Positions 6,974 through 15,176 of a DNA stretch of 16,171 bases are shown here, piece by piece. The stretch spans positions 1 to 16,171 of the forward strand of contig CAMXYS010000022.1 in NCBI GenBank assembly GCA_947253135.1, given 5' to 3'. Each line of letters opens with the position of its first letter. The first letter of the stretch is position 1. The translations under genes and the position numbers were made by a program. This DNA is from an uncultured Clostridia bacterium. GTDB taxonomy: Bacteria; Bacillota; Clostridia; Saccharofermentanales; Fastidiosipilaceae. The notes beneath the pieces are model-generated. The model saw only the letters and a list, made by a program, of their open reading frames with translations. It had not been told where the DNA came from and did no database searches.

Positions 6974-7657
6974 TCAATCTTCTGCCACCAGGTAAAGGGC
7001 CAGAACTCCATCAGTCAAGCTGACCTCCAGGCGATCCGCTTTAGCAGCCAGGCGGTTGCTGACCCCCCGGGTGCTGCCCACAGGAATATCAGCTGCTTTT
7101 AAAGGATAGTAAAAGCCCTTTAAATTAACCCCGGAGCAAGCTCCCAATAGCGGAATTAGGCTGAAATAACCGGCAGCCTGCTGCTCACTAAGCTCCTCAA
7201 CCGCCAGTTTAAAAGGGCGGTCCGGTGTCACAAAGGTCAGCCACTGGCGGCCGTCGGTCACCTCGACCTGCAGTTTTTTTGCTTTCGCCAAGTCGGCCCA
7301 GTACATTATGTTTGCCAAAACATGGTCCGGCCTGGTTGCGCCAAAGGAGGTCCAAATCAAAAGCCGGTCACAACCCCGCTCCAAGGCCGCCTGGACAGCT
7401 GCCTCACCATCGGTAAAATTCTTTTCTTGAGGCGATAAAAACCGGGGAACCCCCAATTCACCCGCCTTTTCTAAATTTTTGGTTGAGACGGAATCCGAGT
7501 CGCCGTAATAAGCTTGTGGCGTTAAGCCGGCAGCCAGAAGCAAGTCCAAGCCGCCATCCGCCGCCAGCACTAAATCACAGGATTTAAGCCCGGTCTCAAG
7601 ACCGGTTAAAACAGTCGGGCTCGGCCGCAGGCCGGCTAAGGCGATCAGCGCGCGCAC
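6974..7657 (-). CDS. thiN: Thiamine pyrophosphokinase
   Basis: ThiN transfers pyrophosphate from ATP to thiamine to make the cofactor thiamine diphosphate. Starting at the GTG at 7657 the protein has 227 residues and begins with the family-typical hydrophobic strand (VRALIALAG). It keeps AADGG, GDSDSV (the YGD-D-S region binding Mg and ATP), FTDGEAAVQAAL, and SFGATRPDHVLANI, a version of the usual G-R-DH-LAN motif. The C-terminal SLTDGVLALYL strand closes the small domain. A longer reading from 7726 exists, but its first 23 residues lie inside rpe and do not look like ThiN; the GTG gives a 13-nt overlap with rpe, as at other junctions here. It is the last gene of the common rsgA-rpe-thiN trio. 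Confidence 0.93.
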   Translation of the reverse strand: MRALIALAGLRPSPTVLTGLETGLKSCDLVLAADGGLDLLLAAGLTPQAYYGDSDSVSTKNLEKAGELGVPRFLSPQEKNFTDGEAAVQAALERGCDRLLIWTSFGATRPDHVLANIMYWADLAKAKKLQVEVTDGRQWLTFVTPDRPFKLAVEELSEQQAAGYFSLIPLLGACSGVNLKGFYYPLKAADIPVGSTRGVSNRLAAKADRLEVSLTDGVLALYLVAED

Positions 7658-8328
7658 CGCTTCAGTTCCCGGATTGCTTCCACCGGGTCCGGTGTGGCAT
7701 AGACTGAGCTGCCCGCCACAAAGCAATTGGCACCGGCCTCCCTGATCTCTTTAATATTTTGCGGTCCAACACCACCGTCTACCTGGATGTGAGCCTCTAT
7801 CCCCCGCTCTTCCATCATAGCTCTCAAACGGCTAATTTTAGCAGTCACGGTAGGAATGTATTTTTGTCCACCAAAGCCCGGATTGACACTCATTAAGAGG
7901 ACCAGATCGACTGCCGGTAAAATCTCTTCCAGAGTTGACAAGGAGGTGGCAGGATTTAAGACAACACCGACGCCACAGTCAGCTGCCCGAATTTGCTGTA
8001 CTACCCGGTGCAAATGGGGGCAGGTCTCCACATGGACAGTAATCAGGTCAGCACCTGCAGCGGCAAAATCATTAATATAAGGAGCGGGGTCCTTAATCAT
8101 TAAATGACAGTCGATCGGCAAGTCCGTATACGGCCGTATAGCTTTCAATACCGGTAAGCCAAAAGTGATATTGGGTACAAAAACGCCATCCATGACATCC
8201 ACATGTATCGTGTCCGCATCAGCTGAAACTTTTTGAATATCAGCTCCCAGAGCAGCAAAATCGGCGGATAGGATGGAAGGGGAAATAAGGACCTCTTCCT
8301 TGCAATCTGCATAGGCTTTTAACTTCAT
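7645..8328 (-). CDS. rpe: Ribulose-phosphate 3-epimerase
   Basis: Rpe interconverts ribulose 5-phosphate and xylulose 5-phosphate in the pentose phosphate pathway. The 227-residue TIM barrel shows SPSILSADF (16-24), HVDVMDG (42-48) with metal-binding His42 and Asp44, CHLMI (74-78), MSVNPGFGGQ and VDGGV with the second catalytic Asp. About 13 residues precede the usual start of the family (MKLKAYADCKEEV), yet AAAGGAGAAGG ends just 3 nt before ATG 8328, so the extension seems genuine. The start codon follows the rsgA stop directly (TAGATG). Confidence 0.97.
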   Translation of the reverse strand: MKLKAYADCKEEVLISPSILSADFAALGADIQKVSADADTIHVDVMDGVFVPNITFGLPVLKAIRPYTDLPIDCHLMIKDPAPYINDFAAAGADLITVHVETCPHLHRVVQQIRAADCGVGVVLNPATSLSTLEEILPAVDLVLLMSVNPGFGGQKYIPTVTAKISRLRAMMEERGIEAHIQVDGGVGPQNIKEIREAGANCFVAGSSVYATPDPVEAIRELKRCAR

Positions 8329-9306
8329 CTACCTTCTCCTTTGTCTCCTGATATGAGGAGGTACCGCTGCCGCACTCTCGTAGAGTATACGGTAGCGAGC
8401 TAAACGTTCTCTAAGGTGATTATACAATGCTTTGTCGCAGGCTGCCTGTTCAGCCACAAATTCTGTCACAGCACAACCGGGTTCTTGCCTGTGCCGGCAA
8501 GTATTAAAGCGGCAGCCGGTTGCCGGATTCATGAATTCACGGTAGCCGCAAACAACGTCCTCCGGCGGTATGCCGAGCTCAGCCAAGTCCAAGGAAGAAA
8601 AACCGGGTGTATCCGTTAAATAACAGCCTGTCGGTGTGGCCCAAAGCTCGACGTGGCGGGTCGTATGGCGTCCCCGTCCCGTCTTGTGACTCACCCCTCC
8701 GGTTGCCATCAAATCACTGCCGGCCAGAGCATTAAAAAGTGTTGACTTACCGGTCCCGGAAGGACCCGCTAAGGCGATGATTCGCCCGCTGCCGGACCGC
8801 TCCGGCAGAGCTGCCAGCAAGCCCTGTTGTGACGTCAGAGAGGTCACTGCAGTACGATAACCCGAAAGCCTATAAAAAGAAGCCAAACGGTCGGCAGTAG
8901 ACCTGTCCAAGTCACCCTTAGTGAAGCAAATCAAGGGGTCTATACCGGCAGTTGCAGTGATAACTAGAAGTTTATCTAATAGCAGCAGGTCCGGTTCAGG
9001 CCGGGCCACCGCTACGGTCAAGATCAGGCAGTCCACATTGGCCAGGGGTGGCCGCACCAAAAGATTTTGGCGAGCAAAAACGGATTCAATCAGGACCGGG
9101 TCAGATCGATCTTGCTGCCAGCTGTAAATGACCCTGTCACCGGGCAGGGGCCGCTGCTGTTTTCTTCTGAGAATACCGCGGGGAACTGCCGTGATGTAGT
9201 GATCGCCCCCCAGATGCAGGCGATATTTACCACCGACGCCGCGCGTAATAACCGCCTCCCCCCCGGCTGCTGTCAAACCGGCTCGGTCCGCCTTAATTTT
9301 CTCCAT
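8329..9306 (-). CDS. rsgA: Ribosome small subunit GTPase RsgA
   Basis: RsgA (YjeQ/CpgA) is a GTPase that checks and releases factors during late 30S maturation. The 325 residues show the circularly permuted order of the family: an OB-fold (about 20-85), the G4-like TKGD (129-132), the P-loop GPSGTGKST (181-189), the RHTT switch (213-216), DTPG (232-235), and a C-terminal zinc finger with C265, C270, H272 and C278. The TKxD form of G4 is normal in Bacillota homologs. ATG 9306 overlaps the end of prkC by 14 nt. In Bacillota the neighbouring kinase and phosphatase are known to act on this protein, which agrees with the linkage; that is family knowledge. Confidence 0.97.
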   Translation of the reverse strand: MEKIKADRAGLTAAGGEAVITRGVGGKYRLHLGGDHYITAVPRGILRRKQQRPLPGDRVIYSWQQDRSDPVLIESVFARQNLLVRPPLANVDCLILTVAVARPEPDLLLLDKLLVITATAGIDPLICFTKGDLDRSTADRLASFYRLSGYRTAVTSLTSQQGLLAALPERSGSGRIIALAGPSGTGKSTLFNALAGSDLMATGGVSHKTGRGRHTTRHVELWATPTGCYLTDTPGFSSLDLAELGIPPEDVVCGYREFMNPATGCRFNTCRHRQEPGCAVTEFVAEQAACDKALYNHLRERLARYRILYESAAAVPPHIRRQRRR

Positions 9307-11194
9307 TATCAGCTGGCAGGGGTTGGGGCGGAGGCACCGGTCCCGTCGGTCCGGTAGGGGAACTGGGTGGGGTTACGGACGGAGTTGTAGGCGGCTCTGT
9401 AGTCGATGTCAAGGGCGGCTGTTCTGACTCCGTCGGCGCAGTCGTCGGCGGGGTTGTGGTAGTGGTCAACTCGGGATAAGCATCCGTGTAGCTACCAAAA
9501 TTGATATAAATGGTACTCTTAGGCTCCACTAAGCTACCGGAAGCAGGCGAGAAACTGATGACATACTGGTCAGCTGCCGCTAAATTGGGATTGCCCCTCA
9601 GCAATTTGATATCTGCGACCAGGCCCAATTCTTCAATCATGCGCAAGGCGGTTTCCCTGTCCTTCCCCTTAAGATTCGGTACAGTTACCTTTTTTTCACC
9701 TGAACTGACATACAAAGTAACCGTTTGCCCGGCTTCTAGAATTGTGCCGGCAGGTGGATCCGTGCGAATGACCTGGTTGATCTCAACATCGTCGTTTTCT
9801 TCAAAGACTGTCTCCACCCGGTAACCCTTATTTTGCAACTCACTCATTGCGCTGACATAGGGTTTGCCACCGTAGTCCGGCAAACGGATGCTCTCTGCCC
9901 CCTCACTCACAATCAATTCTATTTTCGTCAAGCCGTTGGGTTTGATCGAAGTACCGGCCTTAGGCTTCTGGTCAATGATGTAATCTTTTTCCACCTCCGC
10001 AGAAGGTTGGAAGGTCTTTTTAAAGCCGACGCCGGCCTCATTTAATAAACGCTCAACCTCGCTGACCGGCTGGCCGGTGTAATCCTGGACGATAAAATCG
10101 GCTGCCGTCTGCCCGTTGAAGGCACTGCGTACCAAATAAACAACCGCGACTAAAACCAGGATAACGCTGGCTGAAACAGCGGCTATAATCAAACCCTTTT
10201 CGCGGCGTTTTTTCTCTGTCCGGCGGCGAATATTTTCTTCAATTTCTTCAATGTGGCTAAAGTCAGAAGCTTCCGGCATCACCTCAACCTGCTGAGTCTG
10301 TTCCAGCATAGCAGCAGCATAGTCGATGACACCGTAAACACCGGCCGGATCCAGCATAAAGGCATCCAGCTCATTGATCAGCTCCCTGGCATTTTTGTAA
10401 CGTTCAGATGGCGACTTGCGAATACATTTCATAACAATATCCGAAAGTCCCTGGGGGATATCTGCGACCAAGTCAATCGGGGCCACCGGCTCTTCTTGCA
10501 GGTGTTTAATGGCCACCGCCACCGGGGTATCACCATCAAAAGGGACATCACCGGTCAACATCTCGTAAAAAACAATGCCGAGCGAGTAAATGTCGGCCTT
10601 TTCGCCGACCAGGCCACCCCTGGCTTGTTCCGGTGAAAAATAATGGACTGACCCCATAGCATTGCCGCTCATCAGCGTGATTGTGCTGGAAGTCGAAGCT
10701 CTGGCGATGCCGAAGTCTGTCACCAGAGCCCGGCGGTCCGGTGTCACCATTATATTGTGGGGTTTAATATCCCGGTGAACAATACCGGCAGCATGCGCAT
10801 TTTCCAGCGCCATCGCCACCTGCAGGCCAATTGGTACAGCCACCCGCCAATCCAAGCGGCCATAGTGGTCGATCAGGTCCTTGAGGGTCGTTCCCTCAAT
10901 ATACTCTTGAATCATATAACGAACGCCGTTCTCTTCCCCCACACCCAACACTTTGACAATATTGGGATGAGAAAGACTGGAAGCAGCCTTGGCCTCTACA
11001 TCAAACCGGCGAACAAATTCTTCGTCCTGCGCCAACTCGGACTTTAAAACCTTGACCGCCACATCACGGCCGGTCCGCCGGTCAACGGCTAAATAGACCA
11101 GCGCCATGCCACCCTCGCCGATGAGCCGCACAATCTGGTAGCGGTCACCCAGCATCATCCCGGTGGTGATCGTCATTCTCTTTTGCTCATCCAT
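9293..11194 (-). CDS. prkC: PASTA-domain Ser/Thr protein kinase
   Basis: This is a membrane receptor kinase of the PrkC/StkP/PknB family, which senses muropeptides or lipid II outside the cell and phosphorylates proteins inside. The 633 residues run: kinase domain (about 18-278) with GEGGMALVYLA (26-36), Lys48, HRDIKPHN (140-147) and DFG (160-162); a basic juxtamembrane linker (322-333); one membrane helix (334-356); three PASTA repeats (about 366-431, 435-498, 502-567); and an extracellular tail (572-633) made almost only of Thr, Pro and Ser. The tail is unusual in length and may span or bind the cell wall. GAGGTG about 8 nt before ATG 11194 supports the start; M7 is an alternative. The gap of 88 nt to stp is the longest inside rlmN-stp-prkC-rsgA-rpe-thiN. 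Confidence 0.96.
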   Translation of the reverse strand: MDEQKRMTITTGMMLGDRYQIVRLIGEGGMALVYLAVDRRTGRDVAVKVLKSELAQDEEFVRRFDVEAKAASSLSHPNIVKVLGVGEENGVRYMIQEYIEGTTLKDLIDHYGRLDWRVAVPIGLQVAMALENAHAAGIVHRDIKPHNIMVTPDRRALVTDFGIARASTSSTITLMSGNAMGSVHYFSPEQARGGLVGEKADIYSLGIVFYEMLTGDVPFDGDTPVAVAIKHLQEEPVAPIDLVADIPQGLSDIVMKCIRKSPSERYKNARELINELDAFMLDPAGVYGVIDYAAAMLEQTQQVEVMPEASDFSHIEEIEENIRRRTEKKRREKGLIIAAVSASVILVLVAVVYLVRSAFNGQTAADFIVQDYTGQPVSEVERLLNEAGVGFKKTFQPSAEVEKDYIIDQKPKAGTSIKPNGLTKIELIVSEGAESIRLPDYGGKPYVSAMSELQNKGYRVETVFEENDDVEINQVIRTDPPAGTILEAGQTVTLYVSSGEKKVTVPNLKGKDRETALRMIEELGLVADIKLLRGNPNLAAADQYVISFSPASGSLVEPKSTIYINFGSYTDAYPELTTTTTPPTTAPTESEQPPLTSTTEPPTTPSVTPPSSPTGPTGPVPPPQPLPADNGEN

Positions 11195-11282
11195 TCATAA
11201 CACCTCTATATAAAACAGTCGACTCTCTCTATTAGCCACTCTTGCTCATGACCTTATCACAGTTTTTCGGCTTTATAAAAAC

Positions 11283-12032
11283 TTACAGATAGGCTGCTAT
11301 AACGGTTACATTATCTGATCCGCCGGCTTCGTTCGCCAGCGCAATCAGCCGGTCGACTGCCTCCCGCGGGCCAGCCGCCTGGCGAACTGTCTCCTCGATC
11401 AGTTTTTCCGGCACGTAATCATGTAGGCCGTCGGAAGAAAAAATAAAACGGTCACCTTTCTCCAAAGTAAATTCGGACACATCGGCAAACATATACTCCG
11501 GAGTTCCCAAAGCACGGGTAACAACATTCCGGTGGGGGTGGTGGGGTGCGTCCTCGGGCTTCACCTCGCCCCGGTCGACCATCAGCTGAACCAGCGTGTG
11601 GTCTACGGTCAAATGCAGATAGTCACGGCGCCGGAGTAAACAAACACGGCAGTCACCCACATGGCCTATAATCAAGCGGCTATTTAGAAAAATGCCGACC
11701 GTCAGGGTTGTGCCCATGCCGGCATTGGCAGGGTCCTCTAATGATTTAAGATAAACTTTGACATTAGCTTTCTCAATAATTTCGGCAATCAGCTTAGCGG
11801 TCCGTTCCACTGTAATATCGTTGTACATATCTTCCGCCAGACGGTCTGCCACGTACTTAACGGCGATACTGGAGGCCAGTTCGCCACGATTGTGCCCTCC
11901 CATACCGTCCGCTAAAATAACGACATAGGCGTTGTTTTCACCGCTTAAGACCATAAAGGAATCTTCATTATTTTGGCGGCGACGTCCGATGTCCGTGCGG
12001 GCGGCAAAACGAATTTTATCCCGGCTGCTCAT
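11283..12032 (-). CDS. stp: PP2C-type Ser/Thr protein phosphatase
   Basis: Stp (PrpC) is a metal-dependent PPM phosphatase that reverses the work of the PASTA kinase encoded next to it. The 249 residues keep the metal ligands: the N-terminal TDIGRRRQNNED (13-24) with the arginine that binds phosphate and Asp24, ADGMGGH with Asp42, GHVGDCR, FSSDGL and the C-terminal GGSDNVT. No membrane segment is seen, so it should be cytosolic. It overlaps rlmN by 4 nt (ATGA), which means tight translational coupling. An AT-only inverted repeat, AGTTTTT/AAAAACT, sits at its stop codon but lacks a following T-run. Confidence 0.96.
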   Translation of the reverse strand: MSSRDKIRFAARTDIGRRRQNNEDSFMVLSGENNAYVVILADGMGGHNRGELASSIAVKYVADRLAEDMYNDITVERTAKLIAEIIEKANVKVYLKSLEDPANAGMGTTLTVGIFLNSRLIIGHVGDCRVCLLRRRDYLHLTVDHTLVQLMVDRGEVKPEDAPHHPHRNVVTRALGTPEYMFADVSEFTLEKGDRFIFSSDGLHDYVPEKLIEETVRQAAGPREAVDRLIALANEAGGSDNVTVIAAYL

Positions 12033-13099
12033 AGTTCAGCTCTCCTCAACTGACCGCATGCAGCACTGATATCAGCACCCATCTCGCGGCGCACAGTGCA
12101 GGCGATACGCCGGTCCGTCAAAATCTTTTGAAAACGGCTTACGGCCTCCGGCTTAGCCCGTCGAAAGTGCCCACCGGGTATCTCGTTAGCAGGGATCAAA
12201 TTGACATGACACAGCTGTTTTTTCAAGAGGTTAGCCAATTCAACCGCGGCTGCCGGTCGGTCATTAAAATCATGGAATAGGGCGTACTCGTAAGTCATCC
12301 GCCGACCGGTCTGTTCTTGATATGCCCGGCATGCCCGCATCAAATCGGTTAGCGGATAGCGGTTGGCAACCGGCATGATTTGGCGGCGCAAGCGGTCATT
12401 AGGCGCATGCAGCGAGACAGCCAGGGTGATCGGTAAGTCGGCAGCCGCCAGTTGATTTATTTCCGGCACCAACCCGCAAGTCGACACCGTGATCTTTCGC
12501 ATACTGATGTTCAGTCCTTGAGCGCTGTTCAAGCGCTTGATAAATTCCAGGACAGCCGCTAAATTCGCCAAAGGCTCGCCAATGCCCATAACGGTCACAT
12601 GGTCGATCTTTAAGTCACGATCTCGGCCGGCCAGGATCACTTGAGCAAACATCTCGCCTGCTGTTAAATTGCGTCCGAAACCTGCTCCGGTCGAAGCACA
12701 AAACCGACACCCCATTAAGCAGCCGGCCTGCGAAGAAACACAAACTGCCCGGCTTTTTTGATAGGGCATAAAGACAAATTCGACCACTTGTTCATCTGCC
12801 GTCTTGGCCGTATATTTGACGGTCCCGTCACGGGCCGATTCATATTTTCCGGAAAGGCGAAGGCCATCAAAAAAAAAGGCAGCGGCTAAGTCCTCCCGCA
12901 AATTCTGCGGCAGGTCTGTCATCTCTGCTGCCGCAGTGGCACCCCGGACCAACCAATGGTTGACTTGACCATAGCGGTAGGCCGGATAACCATGAGCGGC
13001 CAACCAGGCCTTTAAATCAGCCGGCGACAAATCATATATATAGCTTCTACTGTTGTCATCCCTATTCACAGTAGAGGTGACGGTCTGTTTTGTCTGCAT
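12029..13099 (-). CDS. rlmN: 23S rRNA A2503 / tRNA A37 methyltransferase RlmN
   Basis: RlmN is a radical SAM enzyme that makes 2-methyladenosine in 23S rRNA and in some tRNAs. The 356 residues contain the cluster motif CLMGCRFC (C127, C131, C134), and both catalytic cysteines are in place: C120 in VCVSSQ and C348 in SAACGQLR near the C-terminus. GEPLANL is the SAM-binding GEP motif. The AACGQL ending is typical of RlmN; I would expect Cfr to differ. ATG 13099 follows GAGGT. The gene starts a new transcription unit here because a plus-strand gene lies between it and rsmB. Confidence 0.96.
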   Translation of the reverse strand: MQTKQTVTSTVNRDDNSRSYIYDLSPADLKAWLAAHGYPAYRYGQVNHWLVRGATAAAEMTDLPQNLREDLAAAFFFDGLRLSGKYESARDGTVKYTAKTADEQVVEFVFMPYQKSRAVCVSSQAGCLMGCRFCASTGAGFGRNLTAGEMFAQVILAGRDRDLKIDHVTVMGIGEPLANLAAVLEFIKRLNSAQGLNISMRKITVSTCGLVPEINQLAAADLPITLAVSLHAPNDRLRRQIMPVANRYPLTDLMRACRAYQEQTGRRMTYEYALFHDFNDRPAAAVELANLLKKQLCHVNLIPANEIPGGHFRRAKPEAVSRFQKILTDRRIACTVRREMGADISAACGQLRRAEL

Positions 13100-13161
13100 G
13101 GCTACCTCGTTAATAGATGGTCAGATAAAGACACATCTGCCATTGTCATGAAAGTATCTGC

Positions 13162-13170
13162 ATTGTAACA
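13162..13170 (-). promoter_or_regulatory. Extended -10 promoter for rlmN cluster
   Basis: On the minus strand TGTTACAAT reads as a TGn extended -10 (TACAAT matches five of six), about 63 nt before the rlmN start codon. The -35 region is poor, which extended -10 promoters tolerate. It would drive rlmN-stp-prkC and the genes beyond. Prediction from sequence only. Confidence 0.45.
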
Positions 13171-13213
13171 CATACGACTTTTGAATGAAATATTCCGCCT
13201 TGCTTCAGGACTC

Positions 13214-13222
13214 TGCTAGAAT
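13214..13222 (+). promoter_or_regulatory. Extended -10 promoter for the thioesterase gene
   Basis: TGCTAGAAT is a TGn extended -10 (TAGAAT matches five of six), about 140 nt ahead of the start codon. It gives a leader of roughly 130 nt, which contains the inverted repeats listed separately. It diverges from the rlmN promoter about 50 bp away. No good -35 box is seen. Confidence 0.4.
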
Positions 13223-13250
13223 TGTTGATGGCCCTTTTTACGAGGACTTT

Positions 13251-13302
13251 GCTGCGGCTTGCTTGAGCCGGTGAAATGACCTGCAGCAAACCCACTCACC
13301 GG
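13251..13302 (+). other. Nested inverted repeats in the thioesterase leader
   Basis: CCGGTGA (13268-13274) and TCACCGG (13296-13302) form a perfect 7-bp inverted repeat with a 21-nt spacer. An alternative structure pairs GCTGC (13251-13255) with GCAGC (13283-13287) and CGGCT with AGCCG inside it. The two folds share bases and exclude each other, so the transcript could switch between them. No known riboswitch class is recognised. The pairing is seen; a regulatory role is an inference. Confidence 0.3.
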
Positions 13303-13362
13303 ACCGCACGTGGCCTCACCAACCACGATTAAAGCATCTAAATAAAAGGAAAGAAGTTGACG

Positions 13363-13782
13363 ATGACTCCCCAGCACTACTTAACTGCGCCGGAAGGACC
13401 CGCTTTGAATTACCTAATGGAGGATGCCTATAGCCTGGAGCACGGCATTTACATTAAAGAGGCAAAGGCCGGTTATGCCGCCCTCGGTGTGGAGATCAAG
13501 CCCTACATGGTGAATGCCCACGGTTCGGTTCACGGCGGTTTGATAGCCCTTTTGGCCGACGACGTGACCGGTGTTGCCAGCCACACCTTGGCCCAAGCCT
13601 CTGTCACCATGGGCATGACAGTCAACTACATTAAAGCTGCTCTCAACTGCCAAACTTTAACAGCTATCGGTAAAATTCGGCACGGTGGCCGGCGCACACA
13701 TGTCATCGACTTTGAAATCAGCGACCAAGATCAGCAACTGATTGCCAGCGGGACCGCCACCTACTTTGTGATTGAAAATTAA
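13363..13782 (+). CDS. PaaI-type hotdog-fold thioesterase
   Basis: The product (139 residues from the ATG) is a small cytosolic hotdog-fold protein of the PaaI/4HBT group, which hydrolyses acyl- or aryl-CoA thioesters, commonly as a tetramer. The family signature is clear: NAHGSVHGGLIALLADDVTG, with HGG over the helix and the acidic D that acts in catalysis. A central strand (VTMGMTVNYIKAA) and a C-terminal strand ending TATYFV complete the fold. The natural substrate cannot be told. A TTG at 13357 is a possible start two codons earlier and stands 6 nt after AAGGA, while the ATG stands 12 nt after it; the choice is open. It is monocistronic on the plus strand inside an otherwise minus-strand gene block, with its own promoter and a weak terminator. 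Confidence 0.88.
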   Translation: MTPQHYLTAPEGPALNYLMEDAYSLEHGIYIKEAKAGYAALGVEIKPYMVNAHGSVHGGLIALLADDVTGVASHTLAQASVTMGMTVNYIKAALNCQTLTAIGKIRHGGRRTHVIDFEISDQDQQLIASGTATYFVIEN

Positions 13783-13820
13783 AGGTAGCCAATGTATCTC
13801 ATTAGTTAAAGTTACCTTTT
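13781..13820. terminator. Possible weak bidirectional terminator
   Basis: AAAGGTA (13781-13787) pairs with TACCTTT (13813-13819) around a 25-nt loop, between the convergent thioesterase and rsmB genes. It includes the rsmB stop codon. The stem is AT-rich, the loop is long and the T-run is TTTT, so termination would be inefficient. Confidence 0.25.
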
Positions 13821-15176
13821 GCGCTCCATCACGGCGACAAAAAAGCCCTCACAACCATGGCGGTCCGGGCTCAGAGTAACCCGGCCACACTCAGCTGTTT
13901 GCTGCAACAAGGGATCTATATCTAATAGAGCTTGCGGCAATAAGTCGGTTATGTCCAGCGCCTCAAAATCTTTGTGCTCTGTCAAAAAAACTTCTACTTG
14001 TTCTTCGTTTTCTGCCGGGTTTAAAGTACAAGTGCTGTAGATCAAGCGACCACCCGGGCGCACCGCTTCCCCTGCCCTACAAAGGATTTGATGCTGCAGA
14101 GGATACAAGCCGGTGATTTTGTCATAAGTCATCCGAAAGCGCAATTCCGGACGTGAAGCCAACCTGCCTAAACCACTGCAAGGCACATCTGTCAAAACAG
14201 CATCAACCCTGTCGGTCAATCCGGCGGGCAGAGGAGCGGTGGCATCATGTTCCAACAACTTGATCTGAGCTAAGCGAAACCGCTCTCGATTTTTTTGTAA
14301 TAAACCCAGGCGTGACACATGGATGTCTCCGGCTATAACCAGACCCGTCGGGCCCACCTGTTCTGCCAGCTGCAAAGTTTTACTGCCGGGCGCAGCACAC
14401 ATGTCCCAAGCCAAGCCACCGGCTGTCAGTCCGGAAAGAGTGGCCGGCAACATGGAGGCTTCACCTTGAACTGTAATTTCTCCGGCCTTAAAAGCAGGCA
14501 ACTCCGCTACCGAGCACTCACCTAACTCAAGAAAATAGGCCTGCGGCATAAAATGAGCAGGCTTAAAAACAGCACCGCCGGCCGTCGGCACCCCCGTCTT
14601 AACCCCGACCCCGGGGCGGGCTCTGACCACCAGTGGAGGCGGCAGTGCCAGGGCCTCTAACAAGGCCGGGGCCGTTTCCCCATACCACTTCTTAAATAGA
14701 CCTGCGAGTTCAGGAATAAGACCGGTCCTTATGCCCAGGTCACCGGTCGGCAAATTAACCGGCTCACGCAAAATCCCCCGCAAAACAGCATTGACCAAGC
14801 TGACCGCCCCTCGATTGGCCGTGGCCTCAGCTAAAAGGCAAGCTTCGTTGGTCACAGCTGCCTTGTTTTGGTTATTGGACCACAGGAGTTCCCAAACAGC
14901 CAGGCGCAAAACCGTGCGCACAGCGGGCTGCAAGCGCTCCATCTTCCGGCTTAACCTTTGGTTTAATATGAAGTCGGCCGTAACACTGCGAGCCAGCGTT
15001 CCCTGCACCATTGCCGTCACGGTTGAGCGAGTCAAAGCCGGCGGCTGAAAACGGTTAAAGACCCCCTGTAGGGCCAAATTGGTATAGGCCCCCTCCTCAA
15101 AGACTTGGTACAAAGTCAAAAAGGCCAGAGTTCGGGCATCTGCACCTTTCAGCTTGGGAAAATACCGCCGGCTCAT
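13812..15176 (-). CDS. rsmB: 16S rRNA m5C967 methyltransferase RsmB
   Basis: RsmB (Sun/Fmu) methylates cytosine 967 of 16S rRNA. The 454 residues carry an N-terminal NusB-like RNA-binding domain (about 10-140), then the SAM-dependent fold: DMCAAPGSKT (258-267), TDVPCSGLG with C333, and IYSTCTLNPAENE with C383. These are the two cysteines expected of RNA m5C methyltransferases, one nucleophile and one release residue. The start overlaps the fmt stop by 4 nt (ATGA), so the pair is coupled. On the other side the usual rlmN neighbour is replaced by a convergent thioesterase gene. Length and motifs are normal. Confidence 0.96.
   Translation of the reverse strand: MSRRYFPKLKGADARTLAFLTLYQVFEEGAYTNLALQGVFNRFQPPALTRSTVTAMVQGTLARSVTADFILNQRLSRKMERLQPAVRTVLRLAVWELLWSNNQNKAAVTNEACLLAEATANRGAVSLVNAVLRGILREPVNLPTGDLGIRTGLIPELAGLFKKWYGETAPALLEALALPPPLVVRARPGVGVKTGVPTAGGAVFKPAHFMPQAYFLELGECSVAELPAFKAGEITVQGEASMLPATLSGLTAGGLAWDMCAAPGSKTLQLAEQVGPTGLVIAGDIHVSRLGLLQKNRERFRLAQIKLLEHDATAPLPAGLTDRVDAVLTDVPCSGLGRLASRPELRFRMTYDKITGLYPLQHQILCRAGEAVRPGGRLIYSTCTLNPAENEEQVEVFLTEHKDFEALDITDLLPQALLDIDPLLQQTAECGRVTLSPDRHGCEGFFVAVMERKR

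Noticed and set aside
7658..7726. Longer thiN reading starting inside rpe
   Set aside because: The extra residues overlap rpe by 82 nt and do not match the ThiN N-terminus; the GTG at 7657 gives the normal length.
8911..8922. RsgA G4 motif TKGD in place of NKxD as a possible defect
   Set aside because: TKxD is a common G4 form in Bacillota RsgA proteins, and the other GTPase motifs are intact.
11261..11283. AGTTTTT/AAAAACT inverted repeat at the stp stop codon as a terminator
   Set aside because: The stem is AT-only and lacks a trailing T-run, and prkC is normally co-transcribed with stp.
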